From: Pseudoscleropodium purum
Lineage: Eukaryota; Streptophyta; Bryopsida; Hypnales; Brachytheciaceae
Reading direction: 5' to 3'
DNA: 64,000 nt
Assembly (NCBI GenBank): GCA_963969395.1
Contig: OZ017795.1
Location: 12,214,001 to 12,278,000 of the forward strand
A program made the translations under genes and the position numbers. The notes beneath the pieces are model-generated. The model was not told the origin of the DNA. It did no database searches and was given only the letters and a program-made list of their open reading frames with translations. Below, piece by piece: positions 1 through 8,283 of the stretch. Numbering within the stretch: position 1 is the first letter of the stretch; every line of letters begins with the position of its first letter.

Positions 1-591
1 ATCAAGGTCAACATGGCAGAGAACCGGAAACCGAGACGGATCGTTCCGACTTCTCGATCCAATGTCTGGTGCGGAAGATGTGGAGAACCGGGTCACTATC
101 CAAGTGAATGCCAGCGAGCTGCCCAGAAGCAAGTTCACTATGTGTATCCAGAAGAAGAGATCTACTACACCGTAGCAAACGAGGAAGAGGAGGAGATCTA
201 CCAAGTGCAGCCGACCTATGGTAGAGGAAAAGGGATCACGATTCCTTCCCGGTCCAACATGTTGAACCGGAACTTTTTACCGGGACCGAGTCAGGGGTTG
301 GTAATGCAGCAGCCCGTGCGAGCCCTTGGTTACCCGGATAGACAAGTGGTGATTTGTTATGGCTGTGGAGAACCGGGACATTATGCCAACTCGTGTCCTA
401 ACAGGGGACCAGGGCAGGGTGCTCCTCGTACTCTTCCGTGCCAGAATTGCCAAGAGTACGGGCATCAGGAGGAGCAGTGTTCGAAGCCCATACAGCCAAG
501 ACCGGTTTACAAACAAGTTCAAATTCTTCCAAGGGAGCAGACCGCGCTCAACTATGGCCACTCAGCCGGAACGGAGAATCCGGACAAGTGA
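1..591 (+). CDS. Gag C-terminal part with three CCHC zinc knuckles (partial)
   Basis: This is the nucleocapsid part of a retrotransposon Gag, which binds and packages the element RNA. The frame is open to the window edge, so the ATG at 13 need not be the start. Three CX2CX4HX4C knuckles are visible, beginning CGRCGEPGHY (about residue 20), CYGCGEPGHY (about 116) and CQNCQEYGHQ (about 144), separated by acidic and proline-rich linkers. The frame closes with TGA at 589-591. The pol frame starts directly after it in the same frame, so one codon separates Gag from Pol. The TGA could be a decayed CGA codon or a read-through site; I cannot tell which. Confidence 0.85.
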   Translation: MKVNMAENRKPRRIVPTSRSNVWCGRCGEPGHYPSECQRAAQKQVHYVYPEEEIYYTVANEEEEEIYQVQPTYGRGKGITIPSRSNMLNRNFLPGPSQGLVMQQPVRALGYPDRQVVICYGCGEPGHYANSCPNRGPGQGAPRTLPCQNCQEYGHQEEQCSKPIQPRPVYKQVQILPREQTALNYGHSAGTENPDK

Positions 592-600
592 CGATGCGAG

Positions 601-3600
601 GTGGAACTGCCGGCGGAGACGGAGAGCTTGGTAAACCGGGTATCGACCCGCAGTTCCACCAGGAATCAACCCGAACGAGCTGTAAGGGGAAAGAAGAAAA
701 AGCAGAGGAGGAGGCAGAAATCGAGTAGTGATTCTGATCCTGTTTTTCAGAGACGGAGTCCAGAACCGGAAGAAGTTCACTTTGAGGAAGGGGTGGACTG
801 GAACCGGATTCCGATCGACATCAGTTCAGAGATTCGGACGGAAATCTCTGGACCGGATGTGGTGACGAGTAAGAAGCAGGTTCGTTTCAGTAACACCCCA
901 GTGGTTATCAATCCGGATATCCGTACTCATGAGTATGACATCATCCAGGACATCCGAGATCAACGGGCGAATGTTACGATTGGACAGCTCCTGCACGACA
1001 ACGTGATGTACCAGAAGTTGATCCGAGATAGCTGGACACGGAAACGGAAGAAGAGGGTGAAACTCCCAGCGGTGGCAGTTAACTTCTCCCAACCGGAAGA
1101 TTCCGGGGCTCCAGAGATCGGTGTGGAGATAGAAGGATGCCTGATTCCAAAGGTTCCCATCGATGGCGGATCTGGAGTCAACTTGATGTTGGAAGACACG
1201 GCATTTGAGTTAGGATTCACCACGATCGAAGCGACGGATCAAGTCCTTCGTATGGCGGATCAATCCCGAGTACATCCGGTTGGCAAACTTTCGCAAATTC
1301 CAACCCGGATTGGAGGAACGGATTATCTGCTCAACTATGTCATCATCCGTGTGCACAAAGGAAGACCTTTTCCTATGTTACTGGGTAGACCTTGGTTATA
1401 CTCTGCCCAAGTACTGGTGGATTGGGGAAACAAGGAACTGGTGGTCGGGAAACCTTCCATCCGGATACCTTGGTCCACGGAAAAGCATTTAGGAGAAACC
1501 AGCGACTCGGATGGTTACACATCGGATTGGACGGATTCGGAAGAGTCGATTCCAAGCTATTATGTGGATCCATTCGAACACAAAACTGAGAAAAGTTTTG
1601 GGTTCTCTAATGCTGTGTTGGAGCATGATCCGGAAAAGCCTAGCAGTACCATGGTGGAAGATCGATCCTTAGGAGAGTCAAGCGTTCCGCTCACAGCCGA
1701 GTGGATCACTCGACAGATCCAGGATGGAAACCTTCTCGCGGGTGTAAGTGAGGAAACGATGAGACCAGAATGGGGAAATTTAGTTTCCGTTCCGGAAGAG
1801 GTTCACGAAGAGAAGATCAAACCGATCGTCTCGCCCATCGATTATGAACAGGAGGAGGTTGAACCAGGCAAGTGCTTTTACTTGAGCAAGCTCATGCAAA
1901 GCACGGAGAAATCCGGTTACGTTCAACTTCTCCAGGAGTACCTCGATATTTTTGCATGGGAGCCGTCTGATCTGAAGGGAATCCCCCCTCACTTAGGAGA
2001 GCATCACATTGACTTGACGGAAGGATCTATTCCGATCCGTCAGCGACAGTACCGACTCAACCCGAAGTACTCGTTAATGGTCAAGGAAGAAATCGACCGG
2101 TTATTGGAAACTGGATTCATCTATCCGGTGAACAATTCCGAGTGGGTTTCCCCTATTGTGGTGGTTCCCAAGAAGTTGGGAACGGATGGGAAAGTTAAGA
2201 TCCGGGTGTGTCAAGATTTCCGGAAATTGAACACAGCCACAAAGAAGGATTACTTTCCCCTTCCATTTACTGACATCATTTTGGACCACGTGGCCGGACA
2301 CGAATGTTACAGCTTTTTGGACGGATTTTCCGGTTACAACCAAGTGTTCATCCGACGGAGGGATCAGCTGAAGACCACGTTCACGACAGAATGGGGAACT
2401 TTCGCATTTACCCGGATGCCGTTTGGCCTGTGCAACGCACCCGGAACTTTCCAACGGCTGATGATGGACATTTTCAAGGATTTTCTCCGCCATTTCATTG
2501 AGGTCTTCATTGATGACTTTGCAGTTTTTAGCGACCGGAAACTTCATCTCGAATGTTTGCGGAAGACGTTTCAAAGGTGCCGAGAAACCAATCTGAGATT
2601 ACACCCCGGAAAGTGTTTTTTCGGAATGAGTTCCGGAATTTTACTGGGGCACGTGGTGAGCCAAGCCGGATTACAAGCGGACTTGGAGAAGGTGAGGGCG
2701 GTTCTATCCTTGCTACCTCCGACGAGCGTAAGGGAGATCCGTGGGTTTCTAGGGTGTGTGGGCTACTACCGTCGATTCATTGACGGATACGCCAAGAGGG
2801 CCATCCCTCTCACGGAACTACTCAAACAGGATACGGAATTTGTGTGGACAGGAAAGCGACAGCAGGCCTTCGATGATCTGAAGACTCAGCTTGCTAGAGC
2901 TCCGATCCTTTCCGTTCCGGATTGGACAAAAGAGTTCCATGTCACCATCGACGCATCCGGTTGGTGTCTAGGATCCATTCTTTGGCAGTTCGACACGGAG
3001 AAGCGTGAGAATCCGATTTACTATGCGAGCAGGCAAATGAGTTTGGCGGAACGAAATTACACCACCACAGAACGAGAAGCTCTGGCGGTCGTGTATTCTT
3101 GCAAGAAGTTCCGACATTATTTGCTAGGGTACAAGGTAATTTTTCACACAGATCATGATTCCTTGAAATACCTCGTGAACAAACCGGATTTGTCAGGTCG
3201 GATTGCTAGATGGATTTTGCTTTTACAAGAGTTTAATTACGAGGTCGTAGTGAAACCCGGAAAAGCAAACTCGAACGCGGATTACCTCTCGAGACAAAGA
3301 GGACAGGAATCCGTGGCGGATATTTCCGCTGAGTTTCCGGATGAGTTTCCGGATTCTCTGGAGATTCCGGTTGAAATGGAGAAACCGGATTTTCCCTTGA
3401 TAGAAGTTTTTCACCTAAGCGACGAGTCTGTTTCGGAGTTCCGGGATATCATTAGCTATTTAGTGAATTCCAAATATCCGGAACAGATGAGTCTAGAGGA
3501 GAAAGAAATCTTTCAGAGAAAAGCGGCTCCTTATACCATGATTAGGGGAGTCCTTTTCAAGTTAGGGGCGGATGACGTCCTTAGGCGTTGTTTGGAACCT

Positions 3601-4710
3601 TCGGACCGGAAGAAAGTCATCCGGGCACTCCATTGCGGGAGTTCCGGAGGACATTTTGCCTTTGTTACTACGGTGAACCGGATCCGATCCGCCGGATACT
3701 GGTGGCCGTATGTACACAGGGATGTGAGGAATTTTGTTCGGAGTTGCGATCAGTGTCAGCGGACAGGAGCACCATCTTTCCGGAATCATTGGCCGCTCAC
3801 TCCCATAATTCCCTTAGCACCGTTTGAGAAATGGGGGATCGACTTTATTGGACCCATTTTTCCGGTCAGTACTAGGAAGAAGAGGTACATAATCCTAGCC
3901 ACGGATTACGCGACCAAGTGGGTGGAGGCCAGAGCAACCCGGAAAAACGATGCCGAGACTTCCGCGTCCTTTTTGTTTGAAGAAATCCTCATGCGATTTG
4001 GCCACCCACTGGAGTTGGTCAGTGATAGAGGAACCCATTTCCTCAATGACGTCATCTCCGACCTAACTACCAAATATCTTATCAAGCACCGGAAGACGAC
4101 TCCTTATAATCCAAAGGCGAATGGATTAACCGAGCGGGCGAACGGAATTATTGGGAAGATCTTGAACAAGATGGTTTCCGCTCACAAGACGGATTGGGAC
4201 CGGAAACTACCTTCGGCCGTGCATGCGTACAATACGGCGGAGAAGAGCACAACCGGAAAAACGCCCTACTTTTTGGTCTTTGGCCAAAACACAGTTCATG
4301 GGGTGGAGTTAGAAGTGGAGACTTTCCGTGTCATGGCAGCCCGGAATGCGGAGACCAGAATGGATATACTTCCGCGACTCCTCGCGATTGAAGAACTGGA
4401 AGAAACCCGGATTGCAGCTCTTGAGAGAACCATGGAAGTGCAATTCAAACGCAAGAAAGATTATGACCGGAAACTTCCAGTTGATCATGGAATCCAGGAA
4501 GGCGGTCTTGTGCTCGTTTATGACAACCGTCACAAAGAGTTTCCAGGAAAATTGCATACCCGATGGATGGGACCTTTCCGAGTCATTCAAATTTTTCAAA
4601 ATGGGTCTTTGCAACTTGCGAATTTGCAGGGCCAGTGGCTTGACACTCGTGTGAACGGATCAAGAGTGAAAAAGTATTCGGTGGCTACTTCTTCGACTGA
4701 AGGTCAATGA
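601..4710 (+). CDS. Ty3/gypsy Pol: protease, RT, RNase H, integrase
   Basis: This polyprotein performs proteolytic maturation, reverse transcription and integration. The 1369-codon frame is intact. Positions counted from base 601: aspartic protease motif IDGGSG with Asp at 188; reverse transcriptase centred on FIDDF (Asp 638 and 639); RNase H with TIDASG (Asp 784) and HTDHDSL; integrase with an HHCC zinc-binding region (about 1010-1055) and a catalytic triad Asp1081, Asp1142, Glu1178, the canonical DD35E spacing; then a GPF motif (RWMGPFRV) near the C terminus. There is no ATG at 601 (the codon is GTG). The frame is continuous with the Gag frame upstream apart from the TGA at 589-591, so Pol is probably made as a Gag-Pol fusion. 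All visible catalytic residues are present, so the enzyme could be active. Confidence 0.95.
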   Translation: MELPAETESLVNRVSTRSSTRNQPERAVRGKKKKQRRRQKSSSDSDPVFQRRSPEPEEVHFEEGVDWNRIPIDISSEIRTEISGPDVVTSKKQVRFSNTPVVINPDIRTHEYDIIQDIRDQRANVTIGQLLHDNVMYQKLIRDSWTRKRKKRVKLPAVAVNFSQPEDSGAPEIGVEIEGCLIPKVPIDGGSGVNLMLEDTAFELGFTTIEATDQVLRMADQSRVHPVGKLSQIPTRIGGTDYLLNYVIIRVHKGRPFPMLLGRPWLYSAQVLVDWGNKELVVGKPSIRIPWSTEKHLGETSDSDGYTSDWTDSEESIPSYYVDPFEHKTEKSFGFSNAVLEHDPEKPSSTMVEDRSLGESSVPLTAEWITRQIQDGNLLAGVSEETMRPEWGNLVSVPEEVHEEKIKPIVSPIDYEQEEVEPGKCFYLSKLMQSTEKSGYVQLLQEYLDIFAWEPSDLKGIPPHLGEHHIDLTEGSIPIRQRQYRLNPKYSLMVKEEIDRLLETGFIYPVNNSEWVSPIVVVPKKLGTDGKVKIRVCQDFRKLNTATKKDYFPLPFTDIILDHVAGHECYSFLDGFSGYNQVFIRRRDQLKTTFTTEWGTFAFTRMPFGLCNAPGTFQRLMMDIFKDFLRHFIEVFIDDFAVFSDRKLHLECLRKTFQRCRETNLRLHPGKCFFGMSSGILLGHVVSQAGLQADLEKVRAVLSLLPPTSVREIRGFLGCVGYYRRFIDGYAKRAIPLTELLKQDTEFVWTGKRQQAFDDLKTQLARAPILSVPDWTKEFHVTIDASGWCLGSILWQFDTEKRENPIYYASRQMSLAERNYTTTEREALAVVYSCKKFRHYLLGYKVIFHTDHDSLKYLVNKPDLSGRIARWILLLQEFNYEVVVKPGKANSNADYLSRQRGQESVADISAEFPDEFPDSLEIPVEMEKPDFPLIEVFHLSDESVSEFRDIISYLVNSKYPEQMSLEEKEIFQRKAAPYTMIRGVLFKLGADDVLRRCLEPSDRKKVIRALHCGSSGGHFAFVTTVNRIRSAGYWWPYVHRDVRNFVRSCDQCQRTGAPSFRNHWPLTPIIPLAPFEKWGIDFIGPIFPVSTRKKRYIILATDYATKWVEARATRKNDAETSASFLFEEILMRFGHPLELVSDRGTHFLNDVISDLTTKYLIKHRKTTPYNPKANGLTERANGIIGKILNKMVSAHKTDWDRKLPSAVHAYNTAEKSTTGKTPYFLVFGQNTVHGVELEVETFRVMAARNAETRMDILPRLLAIEELEETRIAALERTMEVQFKRKKDYDRKLPVDHGIQEGGLVLVYDNRHKEFPGKLHTRWMGPFRVIQIFQNGSLQLANLQGQWLDTRVNGSRVKKYSVATSSTEGQ

Positions 4711-4732
4711 TGTTCGCGGGGACGCTCACAGA

Positions 4733-4746
4733 TGAGGAAGGGGTAA
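4733..4746 (+). other. Polypurine tract for plus-strand priming
   Basis: A purine-rich run (GAGGAAGGGGTAA) lies immediately 5' of the LTR start TGTCGCAGC. Polypurine tracts at this exact place prime plus-strand DNA synthesis in LTR retrotransposons. Confidence 0.8.
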
Positions 4747-5018
4747 TGTCGCAGCTTAGAATTTTGATTTTCTTAGTATACACCCAAATAGGAACGGAAA
4801 CTAGTCATTAGCTAACCGGATCCGATTAGGTGGGAAAGGAAAACTCAGAATTAGCACGGAACGTGAAGTAGTGGGCTTCTTAGATCCAATCCGGTCAGGA
4901 GTAACTAACGACGGAAACGAAATATAACACGGATTAGGTCTAGGACCGGATGATGATGATGAACCGGATTATGATGGTAACCCGGATTCATGATGACAAA
5001 CCGGAAAGGGTCCAGGGA

Positions 5019-5028
5019 CTATAAAAGG
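5019..5028 (+). promoter_or_regulatory. First LTR TATA box, upstream of the LTR reading frame
   Basis: CTATAAAAGG sits about 190 bases before the ATG at 5210. The solo LTR has TATATAA at the equivalent place (17914-17920). I infer a promoter for the LTR-resident frame; transcription was not tested. Confidence 0.6.
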
Positions 5029-5209
5029 AGGAGCTTTCACTGTTGCACCCCCTTTTAGAAACTCGACCTTGAGCGTGCGCGGTTGAGTTTTTGTCGTTTG
5101 TGCGTCTGAGCGTTTGTGTTTTGTCTGTTCTGCTTCCGGTTGAGATTGGAGAGAGGAAGTGAGGAACGGGACGTGCGGCTAGGAGAGAGTGAGGTAGATG
5201 TGAGTGGGA

Positions 5210-6868
5210 ATGCCTCAGCTACGTAGGTCGAGGCAAGCGAGTCCCTCTGGAGGCGAGGTGAAGCTCCGGAAAGTCATTCCGGTTATTCCCTCCACAGAGC
5301 CGGAAAAGGCTGAACTCATGGATGATCTCAGATCCATGGGTTGCGTAGGGTTTGCCGAGAAACCTTGGGGTTTTAGGGAGGAGAGAATGGTCAAGGAGCT
5401 CCTCGGAAAGCTGTCCAACCAGTTTGACAACACCGTGAGGGGAGCTCCCGTCAGCTGGAACGAGGGGATGTGGAGAGCGGTTTACGGTTTCCGGGCAGGA
5501 GGTTTGGGAATGGCGAGCCGGAAGGATGAGTTTGTCCGAGGGAAGTTCAAGGGAGCCGTCAACCCGAAGGACGGATACGCGGTCGAGGATTGCTTGGATG
5601 ACCGACACCGTCGGCTCCTGCAATTCCTGGTTCCGGTTCTTCACCCGGAGAAGCCGACCAGGGTGACGATCACCCTCGGCAACACCATTTTCGGTGCCCT
5701 CAGTGGTACCCGGAAAGTGGACTGGGCACGGATCATTTCCGATCTCGTGGCCCAGCTTGTTAGTAGGGTTGGGAAGAAAAGGGCCACTCCAGTGTGCCCT
5801 TACCTCTTCCACCTCTATCGGGAGAACCAAGTCCTCACCAACATAGAGGAGAAGGCGTGGAAGACGCAGAAAGTGCTGCTGAAGTATGGGGAGTCGGAGA
5901 CGGATGACGAAGCGGAATCCGATTCCGAATCAGACCGGGAGTCCAGCGAGGAAGAGGAGGAGTTGATGCCGCCGATCAAGCGACAGAAGCTGACGCCTCC
6001 ACACAAGCGCGGGACGCCTCCCGGTCAAGACAAACCGGCCCCGGAGGAGAAACCGGAAGCCGAGAAGACCAATTCCGGGGGAGATCCGGATATGCAAGAT
6101 CCGTTCAACGGTCTGATCAACGTCCTCTGCAACATCAGGGCGGATTGGGAGGTGAAGCACAGGACGCTTGCGGCAATCGGCAAGTTGGTGGGTGCTGCAC
6201 CGGACAGCAACTTGGCGGAACAAGTGGCGCAATGCATCACGAATCCGGAAGAGACCCGGAAGCAGGAAGCCGAGATCCGCCGGTTGCAGGAGGAGGTAGA
6301 TAAACTGAAGGCAACACTTTTCGCCTATCAGGAAGACGTGACTGCCGCTCGGGAGATGGCGGAGGAGACTCGGAAGGTGGCCGAGCAGATCAAGGCGGTC
6401 CTGGGAGAGACCGGAACGGCAGCGGCCAAGGCGAAGCTCTTCGACGAGAAGATCCACGAAGAGAAGAAACTATCCGGTTCCCGGATGGTCCGGATTCTCG
6501 CGGACTTCGCCGAGCAGGTGGAGACGGCAATGGTGGAGGGGCGGAAGGCTGCGGACCGGATCGAGGAGAGCAGCCGGAAGCTGACGGGAGCGACGTGCGA
6601 CAAAGGTATTCACCTTTCGGACATCTCTCTACCGGACCTCTTTCCGGATGCAACTATGGCAAAGGACAGGAAGGATTGGACTCCTGAGTCCAAGAAGTCT
6701 GCACGGACTGGGACTCCGGGCTCGAGACCGGATATTACCATCGACTTGGAGTCTCCACCCGGACCGAATCCTGAGGAGGGGGAACGGGTCCGGAACTTGA
6801 GCGAAGTCTTCGAGGAGCTAACCCCGGAGGTCGGAAGCCCGACGATAGGATCTAGAGTTGTAGGGTAG
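5210..6868 (+). CDS. LTR-resident ORF, 552 aa, unrecognised protein with basic patch and coiled coils
   Basis: I do not recognise the family. The first ATG in frame is at 5210. The first ~225 residues look globular (motifs GFREERMVKELLGKLSNQFD and CPYLFHLYREN). Then comes a Ser/Asp/Glu-rich stretch (about 228-252), a basic NLS-like patch PPIKRQKLTPPHKRG (about 253-270), and two helical coiled-coil stretches (about 345-400 and 427-458). The whole frame lies inside the LTR, upstream of the second TATA box, so both LTRs of a full element would carry it. The homologous frame in the solo LTR is collinear and in frame for the full length apart from one nonsense codon, which suggests past selection on the protein. 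It could be a regulatory or Gag-like accessory protein; function unknown. Confidence 0.8.
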   Translation: MPQLRRSRQASPSGGEVKLRKVIPVIPSTEPEKAELMDDLRSMGCVGFAEKPWGFREERMVKELLGKLSNQFDNTVRGAPVSWNEGMWRAVYGFRAGGLGMASRKDEFVRGKFKGAVNPKDGYAVEDCLDDRHRRLLQFLVPVLHPEKPTRVTITLGNTIFGALSGTRKVDWARIISDLVAQLVSRVGKKRATPVCPYLFHLYRENQVLTNIEEKAWKTQKVLLKYGESETDDEAESDSESDRESSEEEEELMPPIKRQKLTPPHKRGTPPGQDKPAPEEKPEAEKTNSGGDPDMQDPFNGLINVLCNIRADWEVKHRTLAAIGKLVGAAPDSNLAEQVAQCITNPEETRKQEAEIRRLQEEVDKLKATLFAYQEDVTAAREMAEETRKVAEQIKAVLGETGTAAAKAKLFDEKIHEEKKLSGSRMVRILADFAEQVETAMVEGRKAADRIEESSRKLTGATCDKGIHLSDISLPDLFPDATMAKDRKDWTPESKKSARTGTPGSRPDITIDLESPPGPNPEEGERVRNLSEVFEELTPEVGSPTIGSRVVG

Positions 6869-7019
6869 ATAGGATTTTAATTTCAGTTAGGAGTAGGAGC
6901 GGATCCGGATCCGGATCCGGCTCAATAGTATTAGGTTAGACCGGAAGTTAGATTTAGGTGGCGGCGGACCCCCACGGGTTTTCCGCTCCTTTTTGTGCTT
7001 TTAGGGTTTTGACCCTTTG

Positions 7020-7027
7020 TATATAAA
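7020..7027 (+). promoter_or_regulatory. Second LTR TATA box, probable genomic-RNA promoter
   Basis: TATATAAA lies in a block conserved with the solo LTR (19897-19904) and is followed by about 1 kb without a long frame up to the LTR end. This is the expected place for the U3/R boundary that starts the full-length RNA, which would put the 552-codon frame inside U3. Confidence 0.55.
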
Positions 7028-8283
7028 TCGGTTCCTGCGAAGGGAATTGGGAGTTGTTCATTTTGCAAACTTCTTGTACCTTTCCATTCTCTTCGTTGTG
7101 TATCTCTCTCCAGCGCGACAGGATTGTATAATGTGGAGTTAGGATAGTACGAGTGAGTTTGTAAGTGATTTCTCCCCTTGGTGTTTATTTTCCGATCCAA
7201 GGTGCATGTGAGTAGGTACCGAAGAGTTGGGAGTGAACTTAGTTCCTCAGCACATCTAGAGTTTGAGATTCCGGGTGAGAAAGCCGTTGTTAGGCTAGGC
7301 GGGTAGGGAGGGATTCCTTAGCTGCGCTAGAACTCCCGGGTGGGAAATCCGGTCGAGTGTCCGATCTCCTGTGAGGTCTCACCACCTGTATGGGTAACGG
7401 AAGAACTTTAGTTGATGTTGGAACGGACGGGTGCACTTGTAACCACCTGTCTTCGCACGGATCGGAAGTAGCATCAAGGTCGTTGTAGTACGAGAGGGTC
7501 GAGTGTGGGGTCTTTGTGTGACCTACGACCCGGATTGCTATCTGGGTTGTTGTGAAGGACCAAACCGGATCCGGATTAGCTTAGGAGTCTAGAAGGTAGG
7601 ACAGTGGGTCTTCAGCCACTATAAGTCACGGAAGGAGTGGTGGGCCTACCACTCTCAAAATTAAGCAGCGACCCCTCTGATGGTGAAACAGAGGCAAAAC
7701 CAAACCGGATAGGATTACGGGTACAGGATGACCATCCCGACCGGATTGGTCAGGACGGATTTCCAGGATCGGAAGTTGTGAGATCCTGGGATTTCGGTAT
7801 TTGTACGAACCGGATAGTTAGTAGGACCGGAAGCACGGAGAAATCCGGTCTATAGTTATCCGGTGTGGTGGTATTTCTGGTTCTAGATCTAGGACCGGAA
7901 AGTAAGATTGGGATACTGACTGAGCTTAACTGCTTAATAGAGCTAGATACTTCACAGGATCTCGTGGGTTCGATCTTTAGAGTCACTTAGTTATACTCTA
8001 GAGCGATTTTTGTGAGTATAATGGGGAATTGACCTGCCCTGTGCTGCGACATTGGTATTCACTCTCGAAAAACCGAACGCTAAGATTTCCAAGGGCTATG
8101 AGCTTCAATTTATTGAGTCTCTTGCTTGGTAATGCATAGTTCGGTAGACGGGGGGGCTTTGATTTTCAAAGCTTTGTGTGACTAATTTCATTGATATTGT
8201 ATACATTGTCACGTTGTGGGTTTCAAATTGAAAACATTTTATTGGTTTCTTTTGAAATTGAGGTAAAACATACACTTGTCAGT

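Larger units (their letters stand above)
1..8051 (+). mobile_element. Ty3/gypsy LTR retrotransposon, 5' part outside window
   Basis: The order is gag zinc knuckles, protease, reverse transcriptase, RNase H, integrase, polypurine tract and 3' LTR. The 5' LTR, primer-binding site and most of gag lie upstream of the window. Integrase follows RNase H, which defines the Ty3/gypsy order; no chromodomain is seen after the GPF-type integrase tail, so it is not an obvious chromovirus. Only 36 bases separate the pol stop from the LTR. The element interrupts hAT-A copy 1: bases 8052-8056 (TTGGT) continue the hAT sequence, whose uninterrupted version is at 29119-29123. Confidence 0.93.
4747..8051 (+). 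mobile_element. 3' LTR (3305 bp) of the gypsy element
   Basis: It starts TGTCGCAGC and ends GCTGCGACA: a TG...CA terminus inside a 9-base inverted repeat. It aligns over its whole length with the solo LTR at 17676-20927, which is bounded by a true 5-bp TSD, so both ends are defined independently. The length is far above the few hundred bases to 1-2 kb typical of LTRs. It contains a 552-codon frame and two TATA boxes about 2 kb apart. Compared with the solo copy it keeps a short GATGATGAT-rich segment near 4950-4990 that the solo copy lacks. Confidence 0.93.
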
